Shown piece after piece: positions 22,327-29,578 of a stretch of 45,839 nucleotides of DNA; position 1 is the stretch's first letter, and each line of letters opens with the position of its first letter. The stretch comes from Sporichthyaceae bacterium (GTDB taxonomy: Bacteria > Actinomycetota > Actinomycetes > Sporichthyales > Sporichthyaceae): positions 1 to 45,839 of the forward strand of contig DATASX010000112.1 of assembly GCA_036269075.1 (NCBI GenBank). Direction: 5' to 3'. The position numbers and the translations under genes are program-made. The notes under the pieces were generated by a model. The model saw only the letters and a program-made list of their open reading frames with translations, was not told where the DNA came from and ran no database searches.

Positions 22327-23115
22327 ATGACCGAGCGTTTGCTGACCACAGTCTGCCTGGTCGGCGACCAGTTCGCGCAGTTCGCCACTCACCAGTCCGT
22401 GCGGACGGTGTCCGGCTTCGTCGCCGAGGTGCGAGCCGGTTGTTTCGACAACCTGCGTGGCCCGCTGTCCATCAGCTGGGGCCAGGGCATCACCACCTAC
22501 GACCGCGACTTCGTCCGCGACGGCCTGCGCTCCCGCGGACTGCTGGACTCGGTGCTGCTGGAGTCCGAGGAACCCGCTGTGGTCAGCCGTTCGCGTACGC
22601 ACAAGCAGCGCGAGGCCAACGCGGTGCTCGCGGGCCTGCGCAGCACCGGCGACGACACCTACCGGGCCTCCTTGCGACTGCACCCGGAGAACGAGTTCCT
22701 GCTCGACCACCAGAGCGGTGAGCACCTGCAGGGGATGGTGGTCATCGAGGCGTTCCGGCAGATGTTCATCTCCGTCTGCGAGCAGTTCGTCGCGGTCCGC
22801 TGGCCGGACCGCCGCTACAGCTACATCTGGCACGGGATGGACCTGCGCTTCCAGAACTTCCTGTTCCCGGTCCAGGCCGACGTCGAGTGCCGGGTCCGCG
22901 ACGCCGACCTCGACGACCCCGGCCGGCTGCGGATGACCGTCGACCTGACCGTGCACCAGGCCGGTCAGAAGTGCGCGTCGGCCGGGATCGAGTTCACTGC
23001 GTTCGACAAGGACGGGCTGGTCCCCAAGGAGCACCGCGCGGCCGGCAAGACAATCGACGCGGTCCTTGCCGGAGCGACCCCGGTCGACACCCCTCGCTTG
23101 CTCGAAGTGGTTTGA
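22327..23115 (+). CDS. AfsA-type hotdog-domain protein
   Basis: The 262-residue protein has an AfsA-like segment: TGDDTYRASLRLHPENEF, then GEHLQGMVVIEAFRQM (residues 131-146). This corresponds to the AfsA block H-x-x-x-G-M-x-x-x-E-A-x-R-Q, followed by the FLFPV and RMTVDLTVHQ strands of the hotdog fold. AfsA condenses a beta-ketoacyl-ACP with dihydroxyacetone phosphate in butyrolactone signal synthesis. AfsA carries two hotdog repeats, but only one is clear here; residues 1-100 are divergent. ATG 22327 follows GGAAGC. Neighbouring TetR, MFS and HAD phosphatase genes support a signalling role; a thioesterase or dehydratase-like role remains possible. Confidence 0.75.
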   Translation: MTERLLTTVCLVGDQFAQFATHQSVRTVSGFVAEVRAGCFDNLRGPLSISWGQGITTYDRDFVRDGLRSRGLLDSVLLESEEPAVVSRSRTHKQREANAVLAGLRSTGDDTYRASLRLHPENEFLLDHQSGEHLQGMVVIEAFRQMFISVCEQFVAVRWPDRRYSYIWHGMDLRFQNFLFPVQADVECRVRDADLDDPGRLRMTVDLTVHQAGQKCASAGIEFTAFDKDGLVPKEHRAAGKTIDAVLAGATPVDTPRLLEVV

Positions 23116-23176
23116 ACCAACGGCCGGTCGCCGTTCGACCGGCGGCCGGCTCGATCTGACGGAAGGCGTTCGGCAG

Positions 23177-23794
23177 ATGAGCGTGGAATCCCCCTCGGCA
23201 CGTGTCACTGCGCACCGCAGGGTGCTCGATCGACTCGACCGGGCACCCGAACCGGCGGCCGGGGTCCGCACCGGGCTCGCGCCGATGGCGGTCTTCGTGC
23301 TGGGTGGGATCGCGTTGTGGCTGAGCCTGATCGCGCTCAACAACGCCACCGACTTCGACACCAACCGCACCCTGATCGGCGACACGATCAGCATGAAGGC
23401 GATCATCGCCGACCACGCCGCGGGCCGTGGGCTGGCGTGGCGGGCCTGGTCCGGTGGGGCCGCCGGGCCGCTGTTCGCCGCGATCATCGCCTACCAGGTC
23501 CTGACCGCCGGGTTCCTGTGGCGGGCCGTGGTGACCGGCATCCGCGCGATCCGGACCCCGGGGGCGGACCTGACGCCGTTCGTCCGCCGTACCAATCAGG
23601 CGCTGATGATGTTCGCCGGGCTGTTCCTGTTCTTCCTGATCGGCGGGCTGTGGTTCGCCTACTGGCTGCACCTCGGGCCGGCCCAGCAGGTCCACTTCAC
23701 ATTGCTCGTCGTCGGCGCGCTACTGGCGATCCTGGTGAACCTGATCCCGATCGTCGAGGCGGTGCTGGAGCGGTCCCGCACAACCGGCTCATGA
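23177..23794 (+). CDS. DUF2165 family membrane protein
   Basis: The 205-residue protein has four hydrophobic segments and the DUF2165 layout: a first helix ending in SLIALNNATDFDTNRTLIGDTISM, then GRGLAWRAW, AYQVLTAGFLWRAVV and a last pair around MMFAGLFLFFLIGGLWFAYW. The family is a small integral membrane protein of unknown function. ATG 23177 follows GGAAGGCG. It lies 61 bases after the AfsA-like stop on the same strand and may be co-transcribed with it. A membrane role in the signalling cluster is possible but not supported by sequence. Confidence 0.8.
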   Translation: MSVESPSARVTAHRRVLDRLDRAPEPAAGVRTGLAPMAVFVLGGIALWLSLIALNNATDFDTNRTLIGDTISMKAIIADHAAGRGLAWRAWSGGAAGPLFAAIIAYQVLTAGFLWRAVVTGIRAIRTPGADLTPFVRRTNQALMMFAGLFLFFLIGGLWFAYWLHLGPAQQVHFTLLVVGALLAILVNLIPIVEAVLERSRTTGS

Positions 23795-23864
23795 CGGTGA
23801 ATTTGCCGGCGAAGGTGACAAATGTCAGTGGTCGAATCGGGTGATTCGTCGAATGCTGGACACA

Positions 23865-23893
23865 CCGGATCACGCCACCTGATCGCGATCCGG
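23865..23893. terminator. Small hairpin after the DUF2165 gene
   Basis: CCGGATC (23865-23871) and GATCCGG (23887-23893) are perfect 7-base arms around a 15-base loop. An adjacent CGAATC-GGGT-GATTCG (from 23833) makes a second small hairpin. This is a possible terminator; no riboswitch consensus is seen in the 200-base gap before the ThiS-like gene. Confidence 0.4.
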
Positions 23894-23996
23894 CACGCAC
23901 CCAAGTCGGTCGGCGGTCTCCGCCCGGCAGGCGCCAACGGTGCTGCCGGGGTCCGGCGTTCGGACGCGACGTTCGATACGGCCGGAAGGAACTCGC

Positions 23997-24224
23997 ATGA
24001 TCGTCGACGAGGCCCCGTTGGTGCTCACGGTGAACGGCGCCGCGGAGAGTCGCGCTTTCGGCACCACCTTGGCGGACGTGGTCGCGGCCCGCATGGGCTT
24101 CGCCGATCAGCGCCGCGTGGCCGCCTCGGTCAACGGCCGGGTCGTGCCCCGCATCCGCTGGGACTCCTCAGCGTTGTCCGACGGGGACGGCGTCGCGATC
24201 CTGATCCTGGTGCACAGCGGCTGA
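23997..24224 (+). CDS. ThiS/MoaD-like beta-grasp protein
   Basis: The 75-residue product resembles ThiS: VLTVNGAAES at the start, TLADVVAARMG, then VAASVNGRVVPRIRWDSSALSDGDGVAILILVHSG. ThiS carries sulfur as a C-terminal thiocarboxylate on a Gly-Gly end. Here the chain ends His-Ser-Gly, so the penultimate Gly is replaced by Ser. No thiF, thiG or thiO is nearby and no TPP riboswitch is recognisable. It may be a sulfur carrier for another pathway or a diverged relic. ATG 23997 follows GGAAGGAA with good spacing. Confidence 0.75.
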   Translation: MIVDEAPLVLTVNGAAESRAFGTTLADVVAARMGFADQRRVAASVNGRVVPRIRWDSSALSDGDGVAILILVHSG

Positions 24225-24233
24225 GGGCTGCGC

Positions 24234-25160
24234 TCAGCGCAGCTCGGGGTTGTCCGGGGACGGCTGGGGGTCGGTGCCGCGCAGCGGGAGCGCGGACTCG
24301 GTGACGCGTTCCGGCCGCAGGACGACGCGGCGGCCGGTGCCGCCGTCGTCGCCGGGGCTGCCCGCAGGCACCCACGTCACCTCGGCGCGGCCGGACACGG
24401 CCAGGGCGCTGCCGCGCTCGAAATCGACGAACAGCAGCGCGGCTTCCGGGCTCTCGGCGATGTTGCCGAGGCTGTTGAACATGTTGTTCCCGGCGTAGTC
24501 CGGCCACCACACCGAGCCGTCCGGCTCGACGCGGACGAATCCGGGACGGCCGCCCTTGTGCGAGGTGTCCATCCCCCGGGTGGGATGGGCGGTGCCGAGG
24601 AAGAACGTGTCGGCCGCACGCACCATGTCGATCTGACGTGACGTCAGTTCGGTGTCGAGCGTGGTCGTCTCGGTGGTCGGGGCGGGTTTGGGGCGCGAGT
24701 CATCGACGTCGAGTCCGCGCTGCTGGATGTAGGCCGGGCAGTTCCCGAAGGCCTGGTCGACCTCGATCGTGCACCCGTCCCGGCCCACCGCGGTCAACGT
24801 GCCGTTGATCCGCGCCCGGCGCCGGATCCCGAACTCGATCGCTATCAGCGCCACTTCCGAACCCGGCTGCAGTCGGGCCAAGGGGCCGGTCGGGTCCGGG
24901 TTCGTCGCGACCGCGAGCGAGCCTCCGTCGACCCGGATGAAGCCCGGCGCGCCGGTGAGCAGCGACGTCCACAGCCGACCGGTGTCGTCGCGGCCGGTGA
25001 TCGCCGCGAACCGGATCTCGGTCAGGAAGCGGGCCAACCCGCCCTCGAGTCGCGGCGCTCCGAGCATCCCGGCCAACCGAGCTGCGTCCTGCGACACCCC
25101 GGCCCGCTCCTGGATCGCGAGCTCCCCGGGGTGGAAGCCCCGCGTGATCGTCGTCGCCAT
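24234..25160 (-). CDS. Pyridoxamine 5'-phosphate oxidase-like FMN split-barrel protein
   Basis: The 308-residue protein has two split-barrel halves. The first (about 40-125) has FAAITGRDDTGRLWTSLLTGAPGFIRV; the second (about 175-270) has FFLGTAHPTRGMDTSHKGGRPGFVRVEPDGSVWWPDYAGNNMFNSLGNI and AALLFVDFERG. This is the pyridoxamine-oxidase-like family that binds FMN or F420; the actual substrate is unknown. ATG 25160 follows GGGAGG. On its own strand TTGACA (25213-25218) with an overlapping GTTAG half-site forms the likely promoter. It is downstream of the CGNR regulator gene and shares the GTTAG element with the other promoters of that regulator's locus. Confidence 0.85.
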   Translation of the reverse strand: MATTITRGFHPGELAIQERAGVSQDAARLAGMLGAPRLEGGLARFLTEIRFAAITGRDDTGRLWTSLLTGAPGFIRVDGGSLAVATNPDPTGPLARLQPGSEVALIAIEFGIRRRARINGTLTAVGRDGCTIEVDQAFGNCPAYIQQRGLDVDDSRPKPAPTTETTTLDTELTSRQIDMVRAADTFFLGTAHPTRGMDTSHKGGRPGFVRVEPDGSVWWPDYAGNNMFNSLGNIAESPEAALLFVDFERGSALAVSGRAEVTWVPAGSPGDDGGTGRRVVLRPERVTESALPLRGTDPQPSPDNPELR

Positions 25161-25206
25161 GACGCCTCCCTGGTTGGGTCCGCTACACCAGGATGCGCCA
25201 GTTGAG

Positions 25207-25236
25207 CTAACCTGTCAAGCCGTAAATAACAGTTAG
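25207..25236. promoter_or_regulatory. GTTAG half-sites at split-barrel gene promoter
   Basis: CTAAC (25207-25211) and GTTAG (25232-25236) flank a minus-strand -35-like TTGACA (25213-25218). They match half-sites at the CGNR and VOC promoters, so this is a candidate operator of the CGNR regulator. Confidence 0.5.
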
Positions 25237-25244
25237 AGCCAGGC

Positions 25245-25781
25245 TCACTCGTCGCCGGGTCGTGACCGGGCGTAGTGCCGGGCGGCCTTGGCGCGGTTGC
25301 CGCAGCCGGCCATCGAGCACCAGCGCCGGGTGCCGCGGGCGCTGGTGTCGACGAACCACAGGACGCAATCGGGATGGGCGCAGGACCGGATCCGCCCGGG
25401 GCGTGCGGCCACCTGCTCGGCGTAGTCGACCGCCGCCAACCAGCCCGCCCAGCGGGCCGGGTCCTCGACCGCCCGCTCGACCATCGGCCCGGTCGCGCTG
25501 ACCGCCGGCCAACTGCGACCCCAGCGCAGAACTTCATTGAGCGCGGAGATCGCCGGTTCGGAGTCGGGCGCCTCGGCGTGGGCGCGGATCGCCGCCCGGG
25601 CCCGGATCAGTGCCTCGCGCACGGCTTCGGTGGTCGGGCCGGCGATGCCCGCTTCGAGCAGCCAGTCGCGGGTGCCGGCGATGTCGTCGAGCACGTCGAC
25701 CGGGCCGGTACCCGAGCGCCACGTGGTGTTCAGCAGGTCCACGCCCAGCGGTTCACCGGTCAGCGGTCGCGTCATCGCCAT
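25245..25781 (-). CDS. CGNR zinc-finger transcriptional regulator (ABATE domain)
   Basis: The 178-residue protein has an N-terminal ABATE-like stress domain (GVDLLNTTW, ALIRARAAIRAH) and a C-terminal CGNR zinc finger: RIRSCAHPDCVLWFVDTS, then RRWCSMAGCGNRAKAARHY, with four Cys. The family comprises DNA-binding regulators of stress and secondary metabolism. The minus-strand TAGAAT (25787-25792) ends five bases before ATG 25781, suggesting a leaderless transcript. A CTAAC half-site overlaps that -10. Both flanking genes have the same element, so it may autoregulate and control both (inference). ATG 25775 is an alternative start. Confidence 0.88.
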   Translation of the reverse strand: MAMTRPLTGEPLGVDLLNTTWRSGTGPVDVLDDIAGTRDWLLEAGIAGPTTEAVREALIRARAAIRAHAEAPDSEPAISALNEVLRWGRSWPAVSATGPMVERAVEDPARWAGWLAAVDYAEQVAARPGRIRSCAHPDCVLWFVDTSARGTRRWCSMAGCGNRAKAARHYARSRPGDE

Positions 25782-25789
25782 GGCCCATT

Positions 25790-25851
25790 CTAACCACAAC
25801 ACAGCTCTTGACTAGTTAGCCCTAACCTGAAATAGTCGGATCACCGGTTAG
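25790..25851. promoter_or_regulatory. Divergent promoter region with GTTAG operators
   Basis: For the VOC gene TTGACT (25808-25813), 17-base spacer, AATAGT (25831-25836) is a good promoter. GTTAG-CC-CTAAC (25815-25826), an inverted repeat, sits inside the spacer. More half-sites lie at 25790-25794 (CTAAC, over the CGNR -10) and 25847-25851 (GTTAG). Confidence 0.6.
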
Positions 25852-25885
25852 CCCCGGTCCCGCCCAGAGTCGAAGGAGTCCAGTC

Positions 25886-26350
25886 ATGACCACCGCCACC
25901 GCCCTCGCCGTCCGCCCCGGGCACGTCGGGCTCAACGTCACCGACCTCGCCCGTTCCCGGGACTTCTACATCCGGGTCCTCGACCTCGAGCCGCTCGGTC
26001 AGAGCTCCGACGCCGAACGCGACTGGGTGTTCCTGGGCCGCGACGGGAACGTGCTGGTCACGCTGTGGCACCAGGCCGACGGGGCGTTCACCGCAACGGG
26101 GCCCGGACTGCATCACCTGGCGCTGGAGGTCGCGTCGGTGGAGGAGCTGCACGCGTTGCAGCGGCGCCTGTCGGACCTCGGCATCGAGCGTCGCTACGGC
26201 GGCATCGTGCGGCACGCCGAGGGCGCGGACTCCGGCGGCATCTACTTCAGCGACCCGGACGGGATCCGGCTGGAGGTCTACGCGCCGAGCGGGGTGGCCG
26301 CCACGGGCGCCCCGGCCCCCGAGGACATGCCTACCTGCGGGCACTTCTGA
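25886..26350 (+). CDS. VOC family (glyoxalase/extradiol dioxygenase fold) protein
   Basis: The 154-residue protein contains one vicinal-oxygen-chelate module pair: GHVGLNVTDLARSRDFYIRVLDLEPL, GLHHLALEVASVEEL and GGIYFSDPDGIRLEVYAP. The His in GHVGL, the His in LHHLAL and the Glu in LEVYAP are at the usual metal-ligand positions. Glyoxalase, ring-cleavage dioxygenase or resistance proteins share this fold, so the substrate is open. The promoter carries the GTTAG inverted repeat in its spacer and it is divergent from the CGNR regulator, which likely controls it. Confidence 0.88.
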   Translation: MTTATALAVRPGHVGLNVTDLARSRDFYIRVLDLEPLGQSSDAERDWVFLGRDGNVLVTLWHQADGAFTATGPGLHHLALEVASVEELHALQRRLSDLGIERRYGGIVRHAEGADSGGIYFSDPDGIRLEVYAPSGVAATGAPAPEDMPTCGHF

Positions 26351-26388
26351 GCCTGCGTCAGATCCCACGGAGAAGGAGAAGAGCGGTC

Positions 26389-27285
26389 ATGGGACTTTCC
26401 TGGCAGCAGGGGCCACTGGGCAAGGCGGCCGTCGGCCGGTTCCTTGTCGCCGGGGACCTGCCGGTCCGGATGCTCTACGCCGAGCCGTTGCGCCGCCGGA
26501 TGCGGGTGCGCCTGGGAGAGGACTGGGTCGCCGACAGCGAGGACGTGCTGCTGCTGCACGAGCCCGGGCGCTACCCGGTGGCCTGGTTCCCGCGAGCCGA
26601 TGTGGCGGCCGTGCTCGGGCCGCGGGGCGAGCGCACGGAGCACCCGGAACTCGGCGCCACCACCTGGCTGGCCGTGCGCACCGACGACCGGGTCGTCGAG
26701 CGGGGGGCCTGGGAGCACCCGGCGCCGCCGGAGTACGCCGCGGTGCTGCGCGACCGGGTCGCTTTCGTCTGGCGGGCGATGGACGGGTTCTACGAGGAGG
26801 ACGAGCGCGTCCTCGGGCACGCGGCCGACCCGTACCACCGGGTCGACATCCGCAGCACCTCCCGGCACCTGGTGGTGCGGGTGGGCGAGCGGGTGGTTGC
26901 CGAGACGAACGGCCCGCTGGCGCTCTACGAGACCGGCTTCGCGACCCGCTGGTACGTCCCCGCCGCCGACGTCGACGCGGGCGCGCTCGTCGCGGCCGAG
27001 GAGAACACGTTCTGCCCGTACAAGGGCGTGGCCGACCTGCTCGACGTCGCCGGGGTGCCGGCCGCGGCCTGGACCTACCCCGACCCGTACCCGGAGGCGG
27101 CCCGGGTGGGCTCGCTGGTGTGCTTCGACCCCGAGCTCGTCGAGGTCCGCATCGACGGTCGGGTGCTGGGCGCCGAGCCGGACCAGCTCGTGATCACCTC
27201 GGGGGCAGATCGCGACCTGACGCCGGCCGAGGCAGCGGGGGTTCGGGGGCGCAGCCCCCGCCGCGAGGCGGAGCGTCGCGGTTAA
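26389..27285 (+). CDS. Two-domain DUF427 protein
   Basis: The 298-residue protein has two DUF427 repeats. The first spans about 25-120 (RRRMRVRLGEDWVADSEDVLLLHEPGRYPVAWFPRADV) and the second about 140-260 (VRVGERVVAETNGPLALYETGFATRWYVPAADV, then ENTFCPYKGVADLLDV). DUF427 proteins are small beta-barrels of unknown function, often near oxidoreductases. ATG 26389 follows AGAAGGAGAAGAG. The last 17 residues (GVRGRSPRREAERRG) are translated from a GC-rich hairpin repeat and are probably not part of the fold. The gene is 38 bases downstream of the VOC gene and may be in its operon. Confidence 0.82.
   Translation: MGLSWQQGPLGKAAVGRFLVAGDLPVRMLYAEPLRRRMRVRLGEDWVADSEDVLLLHEPGRYPVAWFPRADVAAVLGPRGERTEHPELGATTWLAVRTDDRVVERGAWEHPAPPEYAAVLRDRVAFVWRAMDGFYEEDERVLGHAADPYHRVDIRSTSRHLVVRVGERVVAETNGPLALYETGFATRWYVPAADVDAGALVAAEENTFCPYKGVADLLDVAGVPAAAWTYPDPYPEAARVGSLVCFDPELVEVRIDGRVLGAEPDQLVITSGADRDLTPAEAAGVRGRSPRREAERRG
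27245..27259. repeat. REP-like hairpin inside DUF427 gene end
   Basis: GGGGGC-GCA-GCCCCC (27245-27259) is followed by GCGAGGCGGAGCGTCGC. A related string, GACGCGGAGCGTCGC, appears near 29241 beside the Ser tRNA, so this is a small dispersed repeat. It provides the final codons of the DUF427 gene. Confidence 0.45.
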
Positions 27286-27290
27286 ATGCG

Positions 27291-27330
27291 AGGCGACCCG
27301 GTCCGCGCTGTCCGCGGACACAGGTCGCCT
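27291..27330. terminator. Bidirectional double hairpin between DUF427 gene and tRNA-Arg
   Basis: AGGCGACC (27291-27298) pairs with GGTCGCCT (27323-27330), and inside them GTCCGCG pairs with CGCGGAC. The stable two-part stem lies between the convergent DUF427 gene and tRNA-Arg. Confidence 0.65.
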
Positions 27331-27338
27331 GAGCATCG

Positions 27339-27411
27339 CGCGCTCGAAGGGATTCGAACCCCCAACCTTCTGATCCGTAGTCAGATGCTCTATCCGTTGA
27401 GCTACGAGCGC
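27339..27411 (-). tRNA. tRNA-Arg (anticodon ACG)
   Basis: The minus strand folds as a full cloverleaf. The acceptor GCGCTCG pairs with CGAGCGC, the D arm is GCTC-AACGGATA-GAGC, the anticodon loop is CTACGGA with ACG at its centre, and the T arm carries GGTTCGAATCC. ACG reads CGU and, as inosine, other CGN codons. No encoded CCA is seen. Confidence 0.95.
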
Positions 27412-27508
27412 CTGGCCGCGAGGCCGGTTGCCGAGTCTAGCGGCTCAGTGCTGGGAGGCGAAACGAGCCGAGGGGCGCCGGCGTAACGTCTGCGTCGGGA
27501 GGTGGCCG

Positions 27509-27934
27509 ATGCCTGGAAGGTGTCCGGCCCGGCGCACGGCCGCTATCGGGGTCGGGGCGTTGTCGGGTTGGTTGGTCGAGTCCGCGGCGCGGCGGGTCGT
27601 GCCGTCGGTGCGTCCGGAGCTGGCGGCGGTGGGCCTGGTCGTGGCCGCGGTCGTGTACCCGGCGGCGCGACGCGAGCGGCGGGTGTCCAAGCCGGCCCTG
27701 CGCGAGGCTGCGGGTGTCGTCGTGGCGACCGGGTTGGCCGTCGCGGGCGCGCGCTTCGGGCCCGGGCCCGGTCCGGCACTGCTGCGGCGTGGTCTGCTGG
27801 CGCTGGGTTGGGTCGGGCACGCGATGTTCGACGTCAACCACGAGGCGGGCCCGGGCGGTCGGTTGCCGAGCTGGTACCCGGACCTGTGTGCCGGTTACGA
27901 CGTGGCGTTCGCGGCGGCTCTGCTGCGGCCGTGA
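27509..27934 (+). CDS. Small multi-helix membrane protein
   Basis: The 141-residue protein has four likely membrane segments: AIGVGALSGWLV, ELAAVGLVVAAVVYP, AAGVVVATGLAVAGA and LLALGWVGHAMFDVNH. The conserved-looking GHAMFDVNHEAGPG and SWYPDLCAGYDVAFA ends suggest a defined family, which I do not recognise. ATG 27509 follows GGGAGG at a good distance. The gene precedes the protease gene by 46 bases on the same strand, so the two may be co-transcribed. Confidence 0.7.
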   Translation: MPGRCPARRTAAIGVGALSGWLVESAARRVVPSVRPELAAVGLVVAAVVYPAARRERRVSKPALREAAGVVVATGLAVAGARFGPGPGPALLRRGLLALGWVGHAMFDVNHEAGPGGRLPSWYPDLCAGYDVAFAAALLRP

Positions 27935-27980
27935 CGGGCGAGATCTTCGGCCGGTACCGATTCCGCGGGGGAATCCAGCA

Positions 27981-29177
27981 GTGCAACTTGTTGTGAATGG
28001 CGTGGCCGCGTTCCTGGCGTTGGGTGGCGCGGTGGCCTGTGCCGAGACGGTGGGTGTGGGCCAGCAGGCCTGGTGGTACAAGTCCATGGACCTGGCCGCG
28101 GCCCACCAGGTGACGACCGGGACCGGGGCCGTGATCGGCGTGATCGACAGCCAGATCGACCCGGATGTGCCCGAACTGCGCGGGCAGCACGTCGTCCCGG
28201 TCCGGAACTTCTGCGGCGGCGGCGCGACCGGCAAGGGCGCGGCCGCCGCACACGGCACCTCGGTGGTGGTGAACATTGCCGGGTCCGGGGTGGGCACCGC
28301 GCCGGGTGGGGTCGGGGTCGCCGGGGTCGCACCGGACGCGACCGTGCGGACCTACGCCGTCGAGGACGCCACCAGCACCTTGTCCTCGGTCAACTGCGTC
28401 GGGGCCGACGAGGCCGAGGCCGTGGCGAGCGCGCTGGTCACGGCTGCTGCGGATGGCGCCCGGGTCATCACGACATCCCTGGGCGGCGACGACTCCCCGG
28501 TCCTGCACGACGCGGTGAACGCGGTGTTGCGCTCCGGCGCCGTGCTGATCGCCGCGACCGGCGACGGCCCGGTCGACCGCTCGGTGCGCTACCCCGCCGC
28601 CTACCCGGGCGTGGTCGCCGTGGCCGCGGTCGACTCCGCCGGTGCCCCCTGGACCGGCAACGTGATCGAGGACCGCAAGGCGTTCGTGATCTCCGCCCCG
28701 GGCGCCGACATCCCCACCGGCTCCTTCCAGAACGGCCGCTGGAGCAGCCAGGTCATCTACAGCGGAACCTCCGAGGCCACGCCCCTGGTGGCGGGCTCGC
28801 TGGCCCTGGTCGCCGCGAAGTACCCGAACGCCACGGGCAACCAGTTGATCCAGACCCTGATCCACAACCCGGCCGGCAACCGCCCCTTCGGCTTCGACAC
28901 CGAGTACGGCTACGGGATTGTCTCCCCGCAGAAGATGCTCGCCGTCGACCCGACGCAGTATCCGGACGTGAACCCGTTGCTGCCTCCGGAGCCGTCCGCG
29001 GCCCCGACCGAAGCCCCGACCACGGCTGCGCCGGCCGCCCCCAACTCAACCCCTACGCCGGCACCGCTGGCCGCCCCGAAGGCCAACACCGACATCCCGC
29101 CCTGGCTCCTGCCCGCGGGCCTGGTCTTCATCGTTGCCAGCGCCTGGGCCTCGAAACGCTGGGCCCGCCGCAGTTAG
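27981..29177 (+). CDS. Mycosin-like S8 serine protease
   Basis: The 398-residue protein has the subtilase triad: D56 in VIGVIDSQID, H91 in AAAAHGTSVVVNIAG, S264 in SGTSEATPLVAG. The N-terminal signal and a C-terminal membrane helix (PPWLLPAGLVFIVASAW) after an Ala/Pro/Thr linker match mycosins, the membrane-anchored proteases of type VII secretion. The oxyanion-hole Asn of AAGN is replaced: the segment reads AATGDG (D195). Some subtilases with Asp here still work, so activity is uncertain. No EccC, EsxA or other ESX gene is in the window, so it may be an orphan. Start GTG 27981 follows GGGGGA. Confidence 0.87.
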   Translation: MQLVVNGVAAFLALGGAVACAETVGVGQQAWWYKSMDLAAAHQVTTGTGAVIGVIDSQIDPDVPELRGQHVVPVRNFCGGGATGKGAAAAHGTSVVVNIAGSGVGTAPGGVGVAGVAPDATVRTYAVEDATSTLSSVNCVGADEAEAVASALVTAAADGARVITTSLGGDDSPVLHDAVNAVLRSGAVLIAATGDGPVDRSVRYPAAYPGVVAVAAVDSAGAPWTGNVIEDRKAFVISAPGADIPTGSFQNGRWSSQVIYSGTSEATPLVAGSLALVAAKYPNATGNQLIQTLIHNPAGNRPFGFDTEYGYGIVSPQKMLAVDPTQYPDVNPLLPPEPSAAPTEAPTTAAPAAPNSTPTPAPLAAPKANTDIPPWLLPAGLVFIVASAWASKRWARRS

Positions 29178-29319
29178 GGGACGCCACTGGAAAGGACGAG
29201 TGCCGCCGGCAGGCACCGCCCGCGGACGCGGCGAAGCGACGCGGAGCGTCGCAATGTAATGAACCGGAGCGGACCGGGCGAGGCGCGCGGAACGCGCCGA
29301 GCACGGCCCCCCCGTCCCG

Positions 29320-29410
29320 CGGAGGCTCGGGGATTTGAACCCCGGATGGGCTTTAAGGCCCAAACCGCATTAGCAGTGCGGCGCCATAGACCGGACTAGG
29401 CGAAGCCTCC
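29320..29410 (-). tRNA. tRNA-Ser (anticodon GCT)
   Basis: The minus-strand sequence begins GGAGGCTTCGCCTAGTCC and ends with the paired GCCTCC. The anticodon stem-loop CCGCA-CTGCTAA-TGCGG centres on GCT (reads AGC/AGU). A long variable arm (GGGCC-TTAAA-GCCC) is typical of tRNA-Ser, and the T loop is GGTTCAAATCC. No encoded CCA. Confidence 0.95.
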
Positions 29411-29578
29411 TGAGTGCTGAGCAGGCACAGGCTATCCGTCCTGCGCGCGTCGCGGCAAAGTCCCGTCCAATAAGGGGGAGTGCCATTCCGGACATGATCG
29501 CCTCATGCAAGACTGCGCCGGTCGGGTGGCGGCGCCGCCGCGCCCAGGCGCACCGGCTCCTCGGAGGTGTTGCGGTCC

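Noticed and set aside
23795-23996. TPP riboswitch before the ThiS-like gene
   Set aside because: No conserved CTGAGA or ACC-N-GATC-type elements were found; only small hairpins are present.
27981-29177. Type VII secretion locus
   Set aside because: Only a mycosin-like protease is present; no EccB, EccC, EccD or WXG100 genes are in the window.
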